A stretch of 35,615 nucleotides of DNA, from positions 12,141 through 47,755 of the forward strand of contig JAHEEQ010000003.1 of the NCBI GenBank assembly GCA_024640585.1, read 5' to 3'. Position 1 is the first letter of the stretch; every line of letters starts with the position of its first letter. A program made the position numbers and the translations under genes. Source of the stretch: Micrococcales bacterium (lineage in GTDB: Bacteria > Actinomycetota > Actinomycetes > S36-B12 > UBA5976). The notes beneath the pieces were generated by a model. It was not told where the DNA came from. It did no database searches and saw only the letters and a list, made by a program, of their open reading frames with translations. Shown piece by piece: positions 34,323-35,615 of this stretch.

Positions 34323-35615
34323 TTTTGTCGCATAGTGATTTAAATGCACCTCCAGCTTTAGCTAGTGACACTTTACGAGTCATTGCACTTGGTGGGCTCG
34401 GCGAAGTTGGCCGAAATATGGCTTGCCTTGAAATCAATGGCAAGATTTTGATTATCGACTGCGGCGTTTTGTTTCCAGAAGAAAGCCAACCAGGTGTTGA
34501 TTTAATTCTGCCGGACTTCTCTTATCTTGAAGGACGCTATCAAGATATTTCAGGTCTGGTTCTGACACATGGTCACGAAGACCATATTGGAGCTGTTCCT
34601 TATTTACTGCGCAACCGTGTCGATATTCCTATCTACGGTACGAAACTCACTTTAGCTTTTGTAAATGCAAAACTTCAAGAACATCGAATCAATGCGAAAT
34701 TAAATGAAGTTCGCGAAGGCGACGAAATAGTTTTAGATGAGTTTGGAGTTGAGTTTGTTGCGGTCAATCATTCAATTCCAGATGCAGTTGCAGTTGCCGT
34801 CAAAACAAAAGCTGGTGTGGTTTTGCATACTGGTGATTTCAAGATGGATCAGTTGCCACTAGATGGGCGAATTACTGATTTAAATACTTTTGCACGCTTG
34901 GGTGATGCAGGAGTCGATTTATTTATGGTTGATTCAACCAATGCAGAAGTCCCAGGATTTGTTCCAAGTGAGAGTGACATCATTCCGGTCTTAGATCGGG
35001 TTTTTGCTCGTGCGCCTGGACGAATCGTGGTTGCATCTTTTGCATCACACGTACATCGAATTCAACAAGTAATTGATGCAGCTGTTTCACACGACCGTCA
35101 AATCGCTTTTATTGGCCGTTCGATGGTGCGCAATATGAATGTTGCTAAGGATTTGGGATATCTAAATATTCCAAATGGTGTCTTGATATCGAATGAAAGC
35201 ATTGATGAGGTTCCTGACAACCGAGTGGTTTTGATAAGCACTGGATCACAAGGTGAACCAATGGCAGCACTTTCTCGTATGGCGAATAAAGACCACAAAA
35301 TTGCTATAACCCAAAATGACACAGTTGTTTTGGCTTCATCTTTGATTCCAGGCAATGAAAATTCAGTAAATCGTGTAATCAACGGCTTGATGCGCCTCGG
35401 TGCACAAGTGGTCCACAAAGGCAATGCACTTGTTCATGTTTCTGGTCACGCAGCAGCGGGTGAGCTTCTTTATGCATTCAACATTGTGAAGCCGAAGAAT
35501 GTTATGCCAGTGCATGGCGAACCCCGCCACTTGCGGGCAAATGCAAACCTTGCCATCAAGTCTGGTGTAAATCCAAACAATGTTGTTTTGGCTGAAGATG
35601 GCGTTGTTGTTGATT
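34319..35615 (+). CDS. rnj: Ribonuclease J, N-terminal part (3' end outside window)
   Basis: The frame opens at GTG 34319, overlapping the dapA TGA, and continues past the window edge, giving about 432 codons of a protein usually near 560. It is a metallo-beta-lactamase/beta-CASP ribonuclease with 5'-3' exo- and endonuclease activity. IALGGLGEVGRNM begins the fold; the zinc motif HxHxDH is at residues 84-89 (THGHEDHIG); HTGDFKMDQ, FMVDSTNAE and the beta-CASP block ISTGSQGEPMAALSRMA follow; VHVSGHAAAGEL and MPVHGEPRHL complete the core. AGGTGG lies about ten bases before the GTG; a TTG two codons later is an alternative start. Confidence 0.95.
   Translation, partial: MILSHSDLNAPPALASDTLRVIALGGLGEVGRNMACLEINGKILIIDCGVLFPEESQPGVDLILPDFSYLEGRYQDISGLVLTHGHEDHIGAVPYLLRNRVDIPIYGTKLTLAFVNAKLQEHRINAKLNEVREGDEIVLDEFGVEFVAVNHSIPDAVAVAVKTKAGVVLHTGDFKMDQLPLDGRITDLNTFARLGDAGVDLFMVDSTNAEVPGFVPSESDIIPVLDRVFARAPGRIVVASFASHVHRIQQVIDAAVSHDRQIAFIGRSMVRNMNVAKDLGYLNIPNGVLISNESIDEVPDNRVVLISTGSQGEPMAALSRMANKDHKIAITQNDTVVLASSLIPGNENSVNRVINGLMRLGAQVVHKGNALVHVSGHAAAGELLYAFNIVKPKNVMPVHGEPRHLRANANLAIKSGVNPNNVVLAEDGVVVD

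Overview
The window is a dense, almost entirely coding segment of an actinobacterial chromosome. Gene order is the classic actinobacterial translation/RNA-processing neighbourhood: rpsB-tsf-pyrH-frr-cdsA-rlmN, then rseP-ispG-GNAT-proS, rimP-nusA-ylxR-infB-rbfA-truB-ribF-rpsO-pnp-pepR-dapB, and thyX-dapA-rnj. Composition is AT-leaning for an actinobacterium (by eye mid-40s % G+C, not computed), intergenic gaps are very short and many start and stop codons overlap. That combination suggests a streamlined planktonic lineage such as the freshwater acI group (Nanopelagicales). This placement is inference; no marker was searched.

Layout. 1-4419: end of rpsB, tsf, a perfect hairpin, then pyrH-frr-cdsA-rlmN almost without spacers. 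4598-12498: an accessory polyamine/GABA block consisting of aminobutyraldehyde dehydrogenase, a complete potDABC-type transporter, an agmatinase-family ureohydrolase, and a convergent GABA aminotransferase. It occupies the place between rlmN and rseP where many actinobacteria carry dxr, which is not in the window. 12594-18483: rseP, ispG, a two-part GNAT protein, proS and a TSUP permease. 18543-25387: the rimP-to-ribF translation operon. 25522-30783: rpsO, pnp, an M16 peptidase, dapB and a small membrane protein. 30764-32504 (minus strand): a second accessory block, an atypical OmpR-type regulator with azlC and azlD. 32685-end: thyX, dapA and the first part of RNase J.

How the genes fit together. 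The core genes serve translation (EF-Ts, RRF, IF2, NusA, RimP, RbfA, TruB, RlmN, ProRS, S15) and RNA turnover (PNPase, RNase J, YlxR), plus envelope lipid, isoprenoid and lysine/diaminopimelate precursors. The polyamine block looks like an import-and-catabolise module that takes polyamines or agmatine through C4 aminoaldehyde/GABA towards succinate, although the first deaminating enzyme and a succinate semialdehyde dehydrogenase are not evident here.

The most interesting signals are in the untranslated leaders. The infB leader has a chain of three mini-ORFs linked by ATGA start/stop overlaps. The regulator-thyX intergenic region has two sets of three CAC elements at exact 11-bp spacing. The thyX and proS leaders share a 13-mer, and each can fold its GTG start codon into a stem. 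The pnp leader has a probable Actino-pnp RNA followed by a CCTCCT element that can pair with the whole pnp Shine-Dalgarno. No tRNA, rRNA, CRISPR array, insertion sequence or prophage gene was recognised. No gap between genes exceeds about 200 bases; the three largest (4420-4597, 25783-25977, 32505-32684) are described individually.
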